From Bacteroidota bacterium (GTDB taxonomy: Bacteria; Bacteroidota; Bacteroidia; Chitinophagales; Chitinophagaceae), in the NCBI GenBank assembly GCA_018266575.1, contig JAFEAE010000021.1, positions 55,224 to 119,223 of the forward strand: a stretch of DNA of 64,000 nt, in the 5' to 3' direction. Position numbers and translations under genes: made by a program. This document shows positions 34,043-44,759 of this stretch, in pieces. Numbering within the stretch: the first letter of the stretch is position 1; each line of letters opens with the position of its first letter. The notes under the pieces are model-generated. The model was not told the DNA's origin. It searched no databases and saw only the letters and a list, made by a program, of their open reading frames with translations.

Positions 34043-36310
34043 CTAATCAGCAAATTTCTTTTTCAATTCCGATAATTTGGCCTGGAATGCATTCAGCGTT
34101 TCAGGCTTTTTATTATCAGCAGGTTTTCCGGGGCGGTTATTACGGTTAATGCCGGGCTTCTCAGTACTTACCTGTTTTTGATTTGATTTCATGGATAAAG
34201 AGATCCGTTTCCTTGCCACATCTACTTCAATAACAGTTACCAATACACGCTGTTGCAATTTTACTGCCGAATTGGGATCTGAAATATAAGTGTTGCTTAA
34301 TTGGGAAATATGCACCAATCCGTCCTGTTTTACGCCGATATCAACAAAAGCGCCGAAATTGGTAATATTAGTCACGATGCCGGGAACCTGCATTCCCGGT
34401 TTTACATCTTCAATAGATTTAATTGTTTCATCAAAGCGAAATTCTTCGATCACACTTCGCGGGTCGCGTCCCGGTTTTTCCAATTCCTTTAAAATATCTT
34501 CAATCGTAAACTCTCCGGTTGTTTCTGAAATATATTTTTTCCGGTTGATCTGTTTTCTCAACTCTATATTTTTAATAAGATCAGCTACAGAACATTTCAT
34601 ATCGTTGGCCATAGATTCAACAACAAAATAACTTTCCGGGTGAACGCCGCTATTATCAAGCGGGTTTGCAGCATCGCGTATGCGTAAAAAACCTGCGCAT
34701 TGTTCAAATGTTTTCGGCCCCATCAAACTCACTTTTTTCAATTCTTCACGTGAAGCAAAAGCGCCATTCTTTGCACGGTATTCTACAATATTTTTTGCAA
34801 GTGTTGCGCTCAATCCTGAAACGTACGTAAGCAAATGTTTACTTGCGGTATTCAGGTCAACGCCAACGTGGTTTACACAGCTTTCAACAATACGATCAAG
34901 CTCATCTTTTAATTTATTCTGGTTAACGTCGTGCTGATATTGCCCGACACCTATTGATTTCGGATCGATCTTTACCAATTCACTCAACGGGTCGAGCAAG
35001 CGCCTGCCGATACTAACGGCGCCGCGTACCGTAACATCTTCATTGGGGAATTCTTCGCGTGCCACTTCCGATGCAGAATAAATGGAAGCGCCGCTTTCAT
35101 TCACCATAAAAATGCTCACCGGTTTTCCGAAATCAATATTGCGCACTAATTGTTCGGTTTCACGTCCTGCAGTTCCATTGCCGATACCGATTGCCTGTAT
35201 AGAATATTTTTCTACCAAAAATTTTAATTCGCTGGTGCTTTGCGATGCTTCATGTTGCGGAGGATGCGGGTAGATCGTAGAATTATGTAAGAAATTCCCT
35301 TGCTCATCCAAACAAACTATTTTGCAACCCGTACGGAACCCCGGATCAATTGCCAGGATTCTTTTTGCACCAAGCGGAGATGCTAATAATAACTGGCGGA
35401 GATTTTCGGCAAAAACATGTATAGCTTCTTCATCAGCTTTGTTTTTGCTTATCAACCGAAATTCGTTTTCAATAGATGATTTTAATAGGCGGTCGAAACT
35501 ATCTTCCACTGCAAGCTTAACGTGATAGGCATTTGCATTCGAGGCTTTAATAAAAATCCTTTCCAGCTCTTCAACTGCATCCTGTTTACTAACGGTGATG
35601 TCCATCAGTAAATAACCTTCTTTTTCTCCGCGGCGAATAGCAAGTATCCGATGCGAAGGGCTTTGGTGCAATGGTTCGCTGAATTCAAAATAATCGCGGT
35701 ATTTCTGCGCTTCCTCTTCGTCCTTTTTTCCCTGGATAATTTTAGAAACCAGCACAGCATTTTCCGTAAATAGCTGGCGCATTTTATTTCTTGCTGTTTC
35801 GTTTTCAGATATCCATTCAGCAATAATATCTCGGGCACCTTGCAATGCTTCTTTCACATCTTTCACTGTGTCTGTAATAAAAGCAGCAGCCTTTTCGTCG
35901 GGGTTTTCATCCGCTTGTTCAAAAATAATTTTAGCTAAAGGCTCCAACCCTTTTTCAATAGCTGTAGTTGCACGTGTTTTTCTTTTTGGTTTGAAGGGGA
36001 GATAAATATCTTCCAGTTCGTTCGCATCAAAACAATTATTGATGCGTAATTTTAATTCGGGAGCCAGCTTTCCTAAGGCATCGATCGTTTTAATAACTGT
36101 TTCTTTTCTTTTTTCCAGTTCATTAAAATATTTTATTTCTTCCACCACGTTATTGATCACTACTTCATCCAGGTTTCCCGTTGCCTCCTTACGGTAACGC
36201 GCCATAAACGGAATGGTTGCACCTTCCGAATGCAGTTGTTCAACATTCGTTACCTGTTTAACCGATAAATTTAATTTCGAGGCTGCCTGTTGTATATATT
36301 TTAATTCCAT
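34043..36310 (-). CDS. tex: Tex-family RNA-binding transcription accessory protein
   Basis: 755 residues. Helical N-terminal domain with ATIPFMARYRKEATGNLDEV, YqgF-like RNase H fold (ILAIDPGFRTGCKIVCLDEQG), helix-hairpin-helix pair (TASKHLLTYVSGLSATLAKNIVEYR) and C-terminal S1 domain (GMQVPGIVTNITNFGAFVDIGVKQDGLVHISQLS). Tex binds nucleic acids and affects transcription and stress responses. A basic tail of about 60 residues (NRNNRPGKPADNKKPET) follows the S1 domain. ATG at 36310. Confidence 0.95.
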   Translation of the reverse strand: MELKYIQQAASKLNLSVKQVTNVEQLHSEGATIPFMARYRKEATGNLDEVVINNVVEEIKYFNELEKRKETVIKTIDALGKLAPELKLRINNCFDANELEDIYLPFKPKRKTRATTAIEKGLEPLAKIIFEQADENPDEKAAAFITDTVKDVKEALQGARDIIAEWISENETARNKMRQLFTENAVLVSKIIQGKKDEEEAQKYRDYFEFSEPLHQSPSHRILAIRRGEKEGYLLMDITVSKQDAVEELERIFIKASNANAYHVKLAVEDSFDRLLKSSIENEFRLISKNKADEEAIHVFAENLRQLLLASPLGAKRILAIDPGFRTGCKIVCLDEQGNFLHNSTIYPHPPQHEASQSTSELKFLVEKYSIQAIGIGNGTAGRETEQLVRNIDFGKPVSIFMVNESGASIYSASEVAREEFPNEDVTVRGAVSIGRRLLDPLSELVKIDPKSIGVGQYQHDVNQNKLKDELDRIVESCVNHVGVDLNTASKHLLTYVSGLSATLAKNIVEYRAKNGAFASREELKKVSLMGPKTFEQCAGFLRIRDAANPLDNSGVHPESYFVVESMANDMKCSVADLIKNIELRKQINRKKYISETTGEFTIEDILKELEKPGRDPRSVIEEFRFDETIKSIEDVKPGMQVPGIVTNITNFGAFVDIGVKQDGLVHISQLSNTYISDPNSAVKLQQRVLVTVIEVDVARKRISLSMKSNQKQVSTEKPGINRNNRPGKPADNKKPETLNAFQAKLSELKKKFAD

Positions 36311-36448
36311 TTTCTATTTGTAATTTTTGAGAGGGATGCAAATGTAATGGATGACAGGAAAGAAAAAATTTTGAGTTATCAACATGTTTATATTACTAAT
36401 CGCATATCTCAGATCGTAATTTTTTGGTCAGGCTGGGGCGGTCAGGCC

Positions 36449-36499
36449 AAAAAAAATCCCGCTGCATACTTCGATATACTCAGTATTTGCAACGGGATT
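36449..36499 (-). terminator. Rho-independent terminator of groESL
   Basis: On the minus strand the arms AATCCCGTTGCA and TGCAGCGGGATT pair with one mismatch around a 21-nt loop, followed by a T8 run. It begins 34 bases after the groL stop codon. Confidence 0.85.
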
Positions 36500-36532
36500 G
36501 TATTTTAAAATCCTTCGTCTGGCTCAGGATTA

Positions 36533-38179
<1,647 letters not shown>

Positions 38180-38272
38180 TTAATTTGATAATTAGTTGAT
38201 TTGATAATTAGCTGATAAAAGAAGATTGAAGATTATGCATTTTCCAATTTGCACATCTTCAAATTCTCAAAT

Positions 38273-38554
38273 TTATACGATTGCTAAAATGTCGCTTTCC
38301 CTCATAATGAGGAATTCGCCGCCTTCGATCTGGATCTCAGTTCCGGCATATTTACCATATAATACATTGTCGCCAACTTTTACAGTAACCGGCTCGTCTT
38401 TTTTGCCGGGGCCTGCTGCTACTACAGTTCCGCGTTGTGGTTTTTCTTTTGCTGTATCAGGAATAATGATGCCGCCGGCTGTCTTTTCTTCAGCGGGAGC
38501 TGGTTTCACAATTACCCTGTCGTGAAGTGGGGTAACGCTTAACTTCTTAGCCAT
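38273..38554 (-). CDS. groS: Co-chaperonin GroES
   Basis: 93 residues; core motifs [35 protein letters not shown]... and [14 protein letters not shown], with the mobile loop intact. Caps GroEL. ATG at 38554. No CIRCE element (TTAGCACTC inverted repeat) is seen upstream, so HrcA control is not indicated. Confidence 0.98.
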   Translation of the reverse strand: MAKKLSVTPLHDRVIVKPAPAEEKTAGGIIIPDTAKEKPQRGTVVAAGPGKKDEPVTVKVGDNVLYGKYAGTEIQIEGGEFLIMRESDILAIV

Positions 38555-38591
38555 AATTGTATTGATTTTTGGTGATAAAGAAATAGTATTT

Positions 38592-38607
38592 CCCGAAGTA
38601 TTTCGGG
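38592..38607 (-). promoter_or_regulatory. Hairpin in the groES 5' untranslated region
   Basis: Perfect 6-bp stem CCCGAA/TTCGGG with a GTAT loop, between the proposed promoter and the groES start. It could affect mRNA stability; function unknown. Confidence 0.4.
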
Positions 38608-38610
38608 CGA

Positions 38611-38645
38611 CAAATGTATACGAATTTCATACCAAACGGGCAAAA
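38611..38645 (-). promoter_or_regulatory. Probable Bacteroidetes-type promoter of groESL
   Basis: On the minus strand TACATTTG (38611-38618) fits the phylum's -7 consensus TAnnTTTG, and TTTTG (38641-38645) the -33 element, 22 bases apart. A start site about 50 bases upstream of groES is implied. Confidence 0.5.
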
Positions 38646-38720
38646 CCGGTAAAAAAGACAAAGTTGGCAGGGGCAACCTGAAAGTTGACATGGAAAATTG
38701 ACAGAATGACGATTTTTTCG

Positions 38721-38831
38721 AAATGCTGAACGCCAAACGCTTAAGGCAAAATGCCGTTAGATCCAAAATTTGCCCACTTGGGCGCTTGGCGTTCAGCATT
38801 TGGCGTTGAGCATTTTGCATTAAGCATTTTC
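38721..38831. repeat. Inverted pair of heptad arrays upstream of nusB
   Basis: Left array 38721-38755 (AAATGCT, GAACGCC, AAACGCT, TAAGGCA, AAATGCC). Right array 38783-38831 (CGCTTGG, CGTTCAG, CATTTGG, CGTTGAG, CATTTTG, CATTAAG, CATTTTC). Arms 38721-38740 and 38782-38801 match as inverted repeats with one mismatch. Confidence 0.85.
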
Positions 38832-38887
38832 AAATTTTCAAATTAGCACATTAATTATATCTTCGCGGCGCAAAACAAGTTCTTATA

Positions 38888-39826
38888 ATGATCAGCAGAA
38901 GAAATATACGGGTGAAAGTAATGCAAACGTTGTACAGCATCGAAGCCCGAGAATTTGAATTAAAGCCCGGAGAAGAAGTACGCATCCTCGATAAACATTT
39001 TGACCAATCGCGCCAGCTTTTCATTTACCTTATTTATTTTATTTCCGAGATATGCCGCTATGCGGAAACGGATTCGTTAATCCGCTCTTCAAAACACCTT
39101 CCGACTGAACAAGACAGGAACGTGAACACCAAACTGGCAGGCAATGAAATTTTATGGAAGATACTGGAAGATGCTTCCTTTCAAAAAGCCATCGCGAAAG
39201 ACAAACCGCAGTTAATTCTCGATAAAGAATTAATAAAAAAATTATACCAGGAATTGGTTACTACCGAGGAATACAAAAAATATATAAATACATCGGGACG
39301 TGAACGGAAACAGGAAAAAGAAATCCTTGAATTTGTTTTCCGTGGGTTGATGTTGCCAAACGAATTATTTGAAACGCATATTGAAGAATATTTTACCAAT
39401 TGGGATGATGATGTGGAAATGATGGAGCAGTTGATAGGTGGTTATCTTGGCAAACCGCAGCAATCTTTTTTTGATGAGATCATCAGCAAAGAAAAATATG
39501 ATTTTGGAAAGGACCTGCTGCAATCGGTTTTGGAAAAGAAAGAAGTAACGATGGAACTTATCAAACCAAAACTGAAAAACTGGGATGCTGAGCGTATTGC
39601 AACATTGGACATGATATTGATGCAGATGGGCGTTTGCGAATTTTTATTTTTCGAAACGATACCACCGAAAGTAACGATCAATGAATATATAGACCTTGCT
39701 AAAGAATACAGCACGCCGCAAAGCGGACAATTTGTGAATGGTATTTTAGATAATATTCACAAAGACCTTGTGAAAGAAAACAGGATGCATAAAGTAAATT
39801 TTAAAGCATCGAAGATCAAAGATTAA
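38888..39826 (+). CDS. nusB: Transcription antitermination protein NusB (long Bacteroidetes form)
   Basis: 312 residues. N-terminus ISRRNIRVKVMQTLYSIEAREFELKPG and a C-terminal NusB fold (about 205-300: WDAERIATLDMILMQMGVCEFLFFETIPPKVTINEYIDLAKEYSTPQSGQFVNGILD). Bacteroidetes NusB proteins have this extra N-terminal helical region and are about twice the E. coli length. It joins NusE on boxA RNA during rRNA transcription. The following order DUF1573-yajC-coaE is typical of the phylum. Confidence 0.93.
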   Translation: MISRRNIRVKVMQTLYSIEAREFELKPGEEVRILDKHFDQSRQLFIYLIYFISEICRYAETDSLIRSSKHLPTEQDRNVNTKLAGNEILWKILEDASFQKAIAKDKPQLILDKELIKKLYQELVTTEEYKKYINTSGRERKQEKEILEFVFRGLMLPNELFETHIEEYFTNWDDDVEMMEQLIGGYLGKPQQSFFDEIISKEKYDFGKDLLQSVLEKKEVTMELIKPKLKNWDAERIATLDMILMQMGVCEFLFFETIPPKVTINEYIDLAKEYSTPQSGQFVNGILDNIHKDLVKENRMHKVNFKASKIKD

Positions 39827-39833
39827 GAATAAT

Positions 39834-39874
39834 GCCACAGATTCACAGATTGAAAAAATCCGTGAATCTGTGGC
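39834..39874. terminator. Perfect inverted repeat after nusB, possible terminator
   Basis: 13-bp perfect arms GCCACAGATTCAC and GTGAATCTGTGGC around a 15-nt loop. No T-tract follows, so termination is uncertain. The arm word CCACAGATTC also opens each unit of the 44.8-45.3 kb tandem array. Confidence 0.45.
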
Positions 39875-39913
39875 TAACATAAAAATCGATTAGGTTTGCA
39901 AAAAAAATAGATA

Positions 39914-40366
39914 ATGCGTTTTTTTATTTCAATAATGTTTAGTTCCATTTTTTTTGTGGCGTGCAACACAAAAGATACAAAAGCCGGGAACAATAAAACT
40001 GCAAAAGAGCAAAATGCTATTTTAAGAGACAGCGCCAATTTTACAACAATTGAATGGCTGGATAGCACATCAAAGAATTTTGGAAAAATTCCGGAGGGGC
40101 AAAAATTAGATGTTGCATTTCATTTTAAAAACAGCGGAACAAAACCATTGATCATTACCCGTGTGCAACCCAGTTGCGGATGTACGATTGCCGAACAACC
40201 GCAGGAACCCATTGCACCGGGAGCAGAAGGTGTAATCAGGGCTTCGTTCAACAGTGAAGGCCGGACAGGCGTTAACCATAAAACACTTTTTGTATTTGCC
40301 AATACAAAGGGCACACAGGAAAGCCAGGTGCAGTTTACCGTGGAAGTGGATAAGAAAAAATTTTAG
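39914..40366 (+). CDS. DUF1573 lipoprotein
   Basis: 150 residues. Lipoprotein signal MRFFISIMFSSIFFVAC, then a DUF1573 Ig-like domain with KNSGTKPLIITRVQPSCGCTIAEQP, the conserved SCGCT motif. Such domains resemble HYDIN/ASH folds and are common in Bacteroidetes envelope proteins of unknown function. Located between nusB and yajC, 45 bases before yajC, probably one transcript. Confidence 0.9.
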   Translation: MRFFISIMFSSIFFVACNTKDTKAGNNKTAKEQNAILRDSANFTTIEWLDSTSKNFGKIPEGQKLDVAFHFKNSGTKPLIITRVQPSCGCTIAEQPQEPIAPGAEGVIRASFNSEGRTGVNHKTLFVFANTKGTQESQVQFTVEVDKKKF

Positions 40367-40411
40367 CACTAATCAGCGTTCAATTCGTGTACTAACAATA
40401 AAAATAAAACA

Positions 40412-40753
40412 ATGACTCAATTAGTAGTTTTTTTACAAGCAGGAGCAGGTGCTAACGGCTCGTTTTCTTTAATCCTGTTGGGGGGAATGATACTCGTTTT
40501 CTGGTTATTCATGATCCGTCCGCAGGCGAAAAAAGCGAAAGAAGCAAAAAAATTCCAGGAAAATATGCAGAAAGGCGATAAGATCGTAACCATTGCGGGA
40601 ATCCATGGAACGGTAAATAAAGTGAATGATGATGGTACCATCCTGATGGAAACAAGCCCGGGCAGTTATTTGAAAATTGAGAAGAGCGCTATTTCTATCG
40701 AATGGACACAGAATGTTAATAAGGCTGCGTCTGTTGTGACTGACAAAAAATAG
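40412..40753 (+). CDS. yajC: Sec translocase accessory subunit YajC
   Basis: 113 residues. Single membrane helix (SLILLGGMILVFWLFMIRPQAKKAKE) with the hallmark FMIRPQxKK, then a small soluble domain (KGDKIVTIAGIHGTVNKVNDDGTILMET). YajC associates with SecDF-YidC. The secDF gene itself is 7.6 kb away in this window. Confidence 0.96.
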   Translation: MTQLVVFLQAGAGANGSFSLILLGGMILVFWLFMIRPQAKKAKEAKKFQENMQKGDKIVTIAGIHGTVNKVNDDGTILMETSPGSYLKIEKSAISIEWTQNVNKAASVVTDKK

Positions 40754-40759
40754 AAGGTA

Positions 40760-40787
40760 AAAAACTAAACAATAAAAACTAAAGACT
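40760..40787. repeat. Heptad array after yajC
   Basis: Units AAAAACT, AAACAAT, AAAAACT, AAAGACT leading directly into the terminator stem. Confidence 0.7.
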
Positions 40788-40820
40788 AAAATCCGAAATT
40801 CGTAATGAGTTTCGGATTTT
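40788..40820 (+). terminator. Rho-independent terminator after yajC
   Basis: Perfect 11-bp stem AAAATCCGAAA/TTTCGGATTTT, 11-nt loop, then a T-rich tail (TTATTTG). It starts 35 bases after the yajC stop codon. Confidence 0.75.
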
Positions 40821-40965
40821 TATTTGTTTGTAGTTAACCCTGTGATTCGAATGATTTTCTGATAGACTAAGATCTTTAAAAATCATAGCATTCATTTAAT
40901 CAAAAAAATCATAGCTCAGATGTTTTAGAATGATTGAATGACACATTTTATTGGCGACTTGCACA

Positions 40966-41037
40966 TTGCTCAATAGAATTGTTGCAGTACAAGGGTGCGA
41001 CGCAAGGATGGCGAGAAGAGGACTAATGCTGGTTACC
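40966..41037 (+). repeat. Interspersed repeat, subtype I (copy A, best preserved)
   Basis: Order of words: CTCAATAGAATTGTTGCAG, TACAAGGGTGCGACGCAAGG, ATGGCGAG, GGACTAATGCTGGTTACC. Near-identical core in the copy at 14906-14986. Confidence 0.8.
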
Positions 41038-41043
41038 AAAATA

Positions 41044-41155
41044 AAAACTAAAATTAAAAAAGCTAAAAACTAAATACTTGAAAATTCTCAAAGCTAAAGG
41101 CTGATAACTATTTTTAACAAATCGTACATCTGACATCGTAAATCGTACATATTTC
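41044..41155. repeat. Continuous heptad array running into the coaE start codon
   Basis: About sixteen 7-bp words in one register: AAAACTA, AAATTAA, AAAAGCT, AAAAACT and others, then ATCGTAC, ATCTGAC, ATCGTAA, ATCGTAC, ATATTTC. The ATG of coaE begins exactly at the next register position. Confidence 0.75.
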
Positions 41156-41746
41156 ATGCTCAAAGTTGGTTTAACAGGCGGCATTGGTTCAGGAAAAAGT
41201 ACTGTAGCGAAAATTTTCGAGACGCTTGGCATTCCTGTGTACTATGCAGATGAAGCTGCGAAGCGCATCATGAACGAAGATGAGCAACTTCGCCAGGGTA
41301 TTATTAAAAACTTCGGTGAAGATTCCTATATAGATAATACACTCAACCGTGCTTACATTTCACAACAGGTGTTTAATAATAAAGAAAAATTAGCATTACT
41401 GAATTCATTGGTACATCCTGCGACTATACGTGACAGTGAGGAATGGATGCAACGGCAAACCACTGCGTATGCCGTTAAAGAAGCTGCATTGATCTTTGAA
41501 AGCGGCGTAGATAAATATCTTGATTATATAATTGGCGTAACTGCATCTGAAGAATTGCGCATCGAACGTACAATGAACCGCGATATGATTTCAAGTGAAG
41601 AAGTAAAAAACCGCATCAACAACCAGATGAATGAAGAAAAGAAAATGAACCTGTGCGATTTTGTTATTCATAACGACGGGCAACAAGCGCTGTTGCCACA
41701 GGTGTTATCCCTTCACAACGAATTATTACAACTCAGTAAAAAATAA
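41156..41746 (+). CDS. coaE: Dephospho-CoA kinase
   Basis: 196 residues. P-loop LTGGIGSGKSTVAKIFE at the N-terminus, YYADEAAKRIM (DxD-like acceptor Asp), HPATIRD and the C-terminal lid region RMNRDMISSEEVKNRINNQM-type segment. Last step of coenzyme A synthesis. ATG at 41156; the 5' region is a repeat array without a clear Shine-Dalgarno sequence. Confidence 0.95.
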   Translation: MLKVGLTGGIGSGKSTVAKIFETLGIPVYYADEAAKRIMNEDEQLRQGIIKNFGEDSYIDNTLNRAYISQQVFNNKEKLALLNSLVHPATIRDSEEWMQRQTTAYAVKEAALIFESGVDKYLDYIIGVTASEELRIERTMNRDMISSEEVKNRINNQMNEEKKMNLCDFVIHNDGQQALLPQVLSLHNELLQLSKK

Positions 41747-41817
41747 ATTGGCTATCTTGATACAGTTTTTGGAGCGAATTATTTGAAAAAATTTCATGCA
41801 ATGTTAGCTGAAACCGA

Positions 41818-41883
41818 ATAAGTATGCCATGTTTTTGCAGCATGACAAAACAAATGATCGAGCTATAGACATGACATACTTAT
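41818..41883. promoter_or_regulatory. Inverted repeat in the coaE-permease spacer
   Basis: 15-bp arms ATAAGTATGCCATGT and ACATGACATACTTAT pair with one mismatch around a 36-nt loop. It could be a structured leader of the permease gene or a repeat; no known riboswitch is recognised. Confidence 0.4.
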
Positions 41884-41945
41884 AGGGCCTCTGCGAGAAA
41901 CCACGATCAAATGTCACCCGGATTTTATGTGAAAGCCCGATAAAT

Positions 41946-43046
41946 ATGCACAGGAAATATAGTCAGCTCAGAGCCGCTTTAGCCGTAGCAAAAGCCAGCC
42001 TTTGGTCAATGTTCAGAAGCCCGACTTCTGTTGTTTTCTCCCTGCTATTCCCTATTATTTTTATTGTTGTATTTGGCTCGATGGTTGATAATGCAGCTAT
42101 AAAAATAAAAGTAGGGATCGCTAAAAATTGTGATACTTCAAATATTGTTTACAAAGCCATCACCGCAATAAAAATCATACAGCCGGAAATTGATATGACG
42201 CCGGAAGCAATGATGGAAGCATTGAAAAAAGGACAGATCGCTGCGATATTAAATATCACTAACAATTCAACATCTACGCCTCATTACAAAGTTGAACTGA
42301 CGACAGCGCAATCGTCTTTAGATAAAATTGCATTGCTCGAATCTGTGATCAGGGAATCTGTGAACCGGTTAAATGAAAAAATGTTCCCGCAAAATTCAAG
42401 TGCCGGAGAAATTAAGGTAACAAACATTCCCGGAAGGACATACCGTCAGATTGATTTTATACTTCCCGGGCAATTGGGGTTTTCGCTATTGATGGCTGGT
42501 GTTTTTGGCTCTGCATTTTTACTGTTCAACCTCCGCCAGAGTTTTGTGTTAAAACGTTTTTTTGCAACGCCGATAAAACGAGGCTATTTGATTTTGGGAG
42601 AATTATTGAGCCGCCTTTTTTTCCAGGTCATTGGATTTATAATTATGATCCTGCTCGGTTATTACGCATTTAATTTTACACTGGTGAATGGTGTATTCAC
42701 ATTTTTAGAAATGTTGCTGTTTTCTTTATTAGGATTGCTGATATTTATGGGAATTGGTTTCATCATCAGCAGTGTAATTGAAAATGAAAGCTCCATAGCG
42801 CCGGTTGCAAATACAATCACACTTCCTCAGATATTATTGTGCGGGTTATTTTTTTCTATTGATAGTTATCCGCATTGGCTACAGATATTCTGCAAAATAT
42901 TACCGCTCACTTTTTTTGTAGATGGTTTGCGCAAAATCGCGTTTGAGGGCACGCATATATGGCAGATGCCTGTGCAGGTCGTCGGTTTGCTATGCTGGAC
43001 GATCATCATCAGTATTGTTACTATAAAAGTTTTCAGGTGGGAATGA
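41946..43046 (+). CDS. ABC-2-type transporter permease
   Basis: 366 residues. One N-terminal helix (SVVFSLLFPIIFIVVFGSMV), a periplasmic domain of about 140 residues, then five helices in the C-terminal half (GFSLLMAGVFGSAFLLFNL through VVGLLCWTIIISIVTIKVF). Typical of DrrB/YhhJ-like half-transporters. No ATPase gene adjoins it, so its partner is encoded elsewhere or lost. The substrate is unknown. Confidence 0.85.
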   Translation: MHRKYSQLRAALAVAKASLWSMFRSPTSVVFSLLFPIIFIVVFGSMVDNAAIKIKVGIAKNCDTSNIVYKAITAIKIIQPEIDMTPEAMMEALKKGQIAAILNITNNSTSTPHYKVELTTAQSSLDKIALLESVIRESVNRLNEKMFPQNSSAGEIKVTNIPGRTYRQIDFILPGQLGFSLLMAGVFGSAFLLFNLRQSFVLKRFFATPIKRGYLILGELLSRLFFQVIGFIIMILLGYYAFNFTLVNGVFTFLEMLLFSLLGLLIFMGIGFIISSVIENESSIAPVANTITLPQILLCGLFFSIDSYPHWLQIFCKILPLTFFVDGLRKIAFEGTHIWQMPVQVVGLLCWTIIISIVTIKVFRWE

Positions 43047-43050
43047 AGTC

Positions 43051-43078
43051 CGGTAACTGGTTACTGGCAACTGGTTAC
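43051..43078. repeat. Heptad array between convergent genes
   Basis: Units CGGTAAC, TGGTTAC, TGGCAAC, TGGTTAC. Self-complementary (GGTAAC...GTTACC), so it may act as a shared bidirectional terminator; it overlaps the amidase stop codon region. Confidence 0.75.
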
Positions 43079-44724
43079 CGGAACATCTCCGGATGTTTCT
43101 TATGAAAACCCGTTGCATCCTGGAACAGTTTTGCAAATGCAACCAATCTCCCTTCGTCAAATAATTTTCCTATAAAAGAGATACACACAGGCATTCCTTC
43201 ATTTGAAAAGCCTACAGGAATTGTGATCGATGGGTTGCCACTCATATTCGTTGCACCTAACTGGTCGCCCATTTCCGGGGGAGCAATGATGATATCAAAT
43301 TGTTTGAAAACGGAATCCATTTTCTGCATTACCATATATCGCATGCGGCATGCATTTACATATTCAACGGCAGGAACAAAACGTGCAGTACGAAATACAT
43401 TCGGCCAGCGGTCTTTGTTTTGCTGAACAAGTTCATCATCTTTTTTGCTGCGTGTCAGTTCATCAAAAGCAGCAGCGCCTTCAACAGTAATGATCATTCC
43501 CAATAAAGAGCTTGCATGCAGGTGATGTGGAAATTCAAAAGGAACAACCTTAACCCCGAGTTTTTTCAGTGTTGACAATGTTTGTTTCTCCGGGCTGTTC
43601 TCAGGTAATGTGTCAATATAATTTTGAACATAGCCAACTTTCAAATGTTGCAGGTCAATTTTGCCGGTGTAATTAAAAGGCATATCACGTGCCGACATAT
43701 CCACACCATCACTGCCATGTATATACGCAAATACGATCGCTGCATCTTCCGCGCTTTTGCAAAGCGGGCCGATCTTATCAGAGCTCCATGCAAGTGTCAT
43801 TCCACCGGTGCGTGCCACACTTCCAAAAGTCGGACGCAAACCAGTAACACCACATTTGTTAGAAGGGTCAACAATAGAACCGAATGTTTCTGTACCAATT
43901 GCAAATACTACCAAACCTGCTGCTGTAGCGGATCCTGAGCCAGCCGACGAACCGCCCGAACCCGTATTAATGTTCCAGGGGTTACGCGTTTTCCCGCCAA
44001 ACCAAACATCATCCATTGCTAATTCGCCGAGAGATAATTTTGCAATCAATACCGCCCCTGCTTTTTCCAATTGTTGCGCAACGAATGCTGTTTCGTCAAA
44101 TTGCTGGTTTTTGTATGGCGGTGCACCCCATGTTGTTTTTGTCCCTTTCACAGAAAAAAGATCTTTTATGCCATAAGGAATTCCCTGCAGCGGGCTTTTA
44201 TAAATTCCTTTTGCGAGATCCGCATCCGCTTTTGCCGCTTGCTTCATGGCAATATCTTCCGTAATTGCGATCACACAATGCAAGGTGTCGCCAAATTTTT
44301 TCAATCGCTCAATAAAAAATTTTGCAAGTTCAACAGCGCTGATCTTTTTATTTTTTAATAAAGAAGCCAGTTGTGGAATAGAATAAAATGCCAGTTCATT
44401 TTTATTAGCAGGCATTGCAACATTTGCAGGAATATCCCATTTTAAAGGGATTTGTTTTTTATCGAAATGCATCCCTGGCAATATCGGATCGAATAATAAT
44501 GTATAGGGGGAACTGTTTGGCAAATTACTTTGATGCAGGTATTGAAAGTTGCCGAGGTTTTCTTCCAGTCCTTCCAGCATGGAATCTTTTTGTGCTGCAT
44601 TAAAATGCAGCCCGTACATTTTTTCTGCATTGGAAATAGTAGAAGTATCGATAGGTTGCTGTGCGAAAAGATTATTGGCGAAAAAAAATAATATAAAGGG
44701 GATGATTAATTTTTTTAGCAGCAT
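43075..44724 (-). CDS. Secreted amidase-signature-family hydrolase
   Basis: 549 residues with signal peptide MLLKKLIIPFILFFFANNLFAQ. Amidase signature core: Lys in LQGIPYGIKDLFSVKG, Gly/Ser-rich NTGSGGSSAGSGSATAAG with the cis-Ser, and GTETFGSIVDPSNKCG with the nucleophile region. The family includes GatA, but the signal peptide and lack of gatB/gatC neighbours argue for a periplasmic amidase. Residue 1 is ATG at 44724. The substrate is unknown. Confidence 0.9.
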   Translation of the reverse strand: MLLKKLIIPFILFFFANNLFAQQPIDTSTISNAEKMYGLHFNAAQKDSMLEGLEENLGNFQYLHQSNLPNSSPYTLLFDPILPGMHFDKKQIPLKWDIPANVAMPANKNELAFYSIPQLASLLKNKKISAVELAKFFIERLKKFGDTLHCVIAITEDIAMKQAAKADADLAKGIYKSPLQGIPYGIKDLFSVKGTKTTWGAPPYKNQQFDETAFVAQQLEKAGAVLIAKLSLGELAMDDVWFGGKTRNPWNINTGSGGSSAGSGSATAAGLVVFAIGTETFGSIVDPSNKCGVTGLRPTFGSVARTGGMTLAWSSDKIGPLCKSAEDAAIVFAYIHGSDGVDMSARDMPFNYTGKIDLQHLKVGYVQNYIDTLPENSPEKQTLSTLKKLGVKVVPFEFPHHLHASSLLGMIITVEGAAAFDELTRSKKDDELVQQNKDRWPNVFRTARFVPAVEYVNACRMRYMVMQKMDSVFKQFDIIIAPPEMGDQLGATNMSGNPSITIPVGFSNEGMPVCISFIGKLFDEGRLVAFAKLFQDATGFHKKHPEMFR

Positions 44725-44759
44725 AGTATGATTTTAGAATGTGAAAATATGGAAAATCG

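Noticed and set aside
38555..38700. CIRCE heat-shock operator before groES
   Set aside because: The TTAGCACTC/GAGTGCTAA inverted repeat is not present on either strand.
41946..43046. Complete ABC exporter operon
   Set aside because: No nucleotide-binding subunit is adjacent on either side; only the permease is present.
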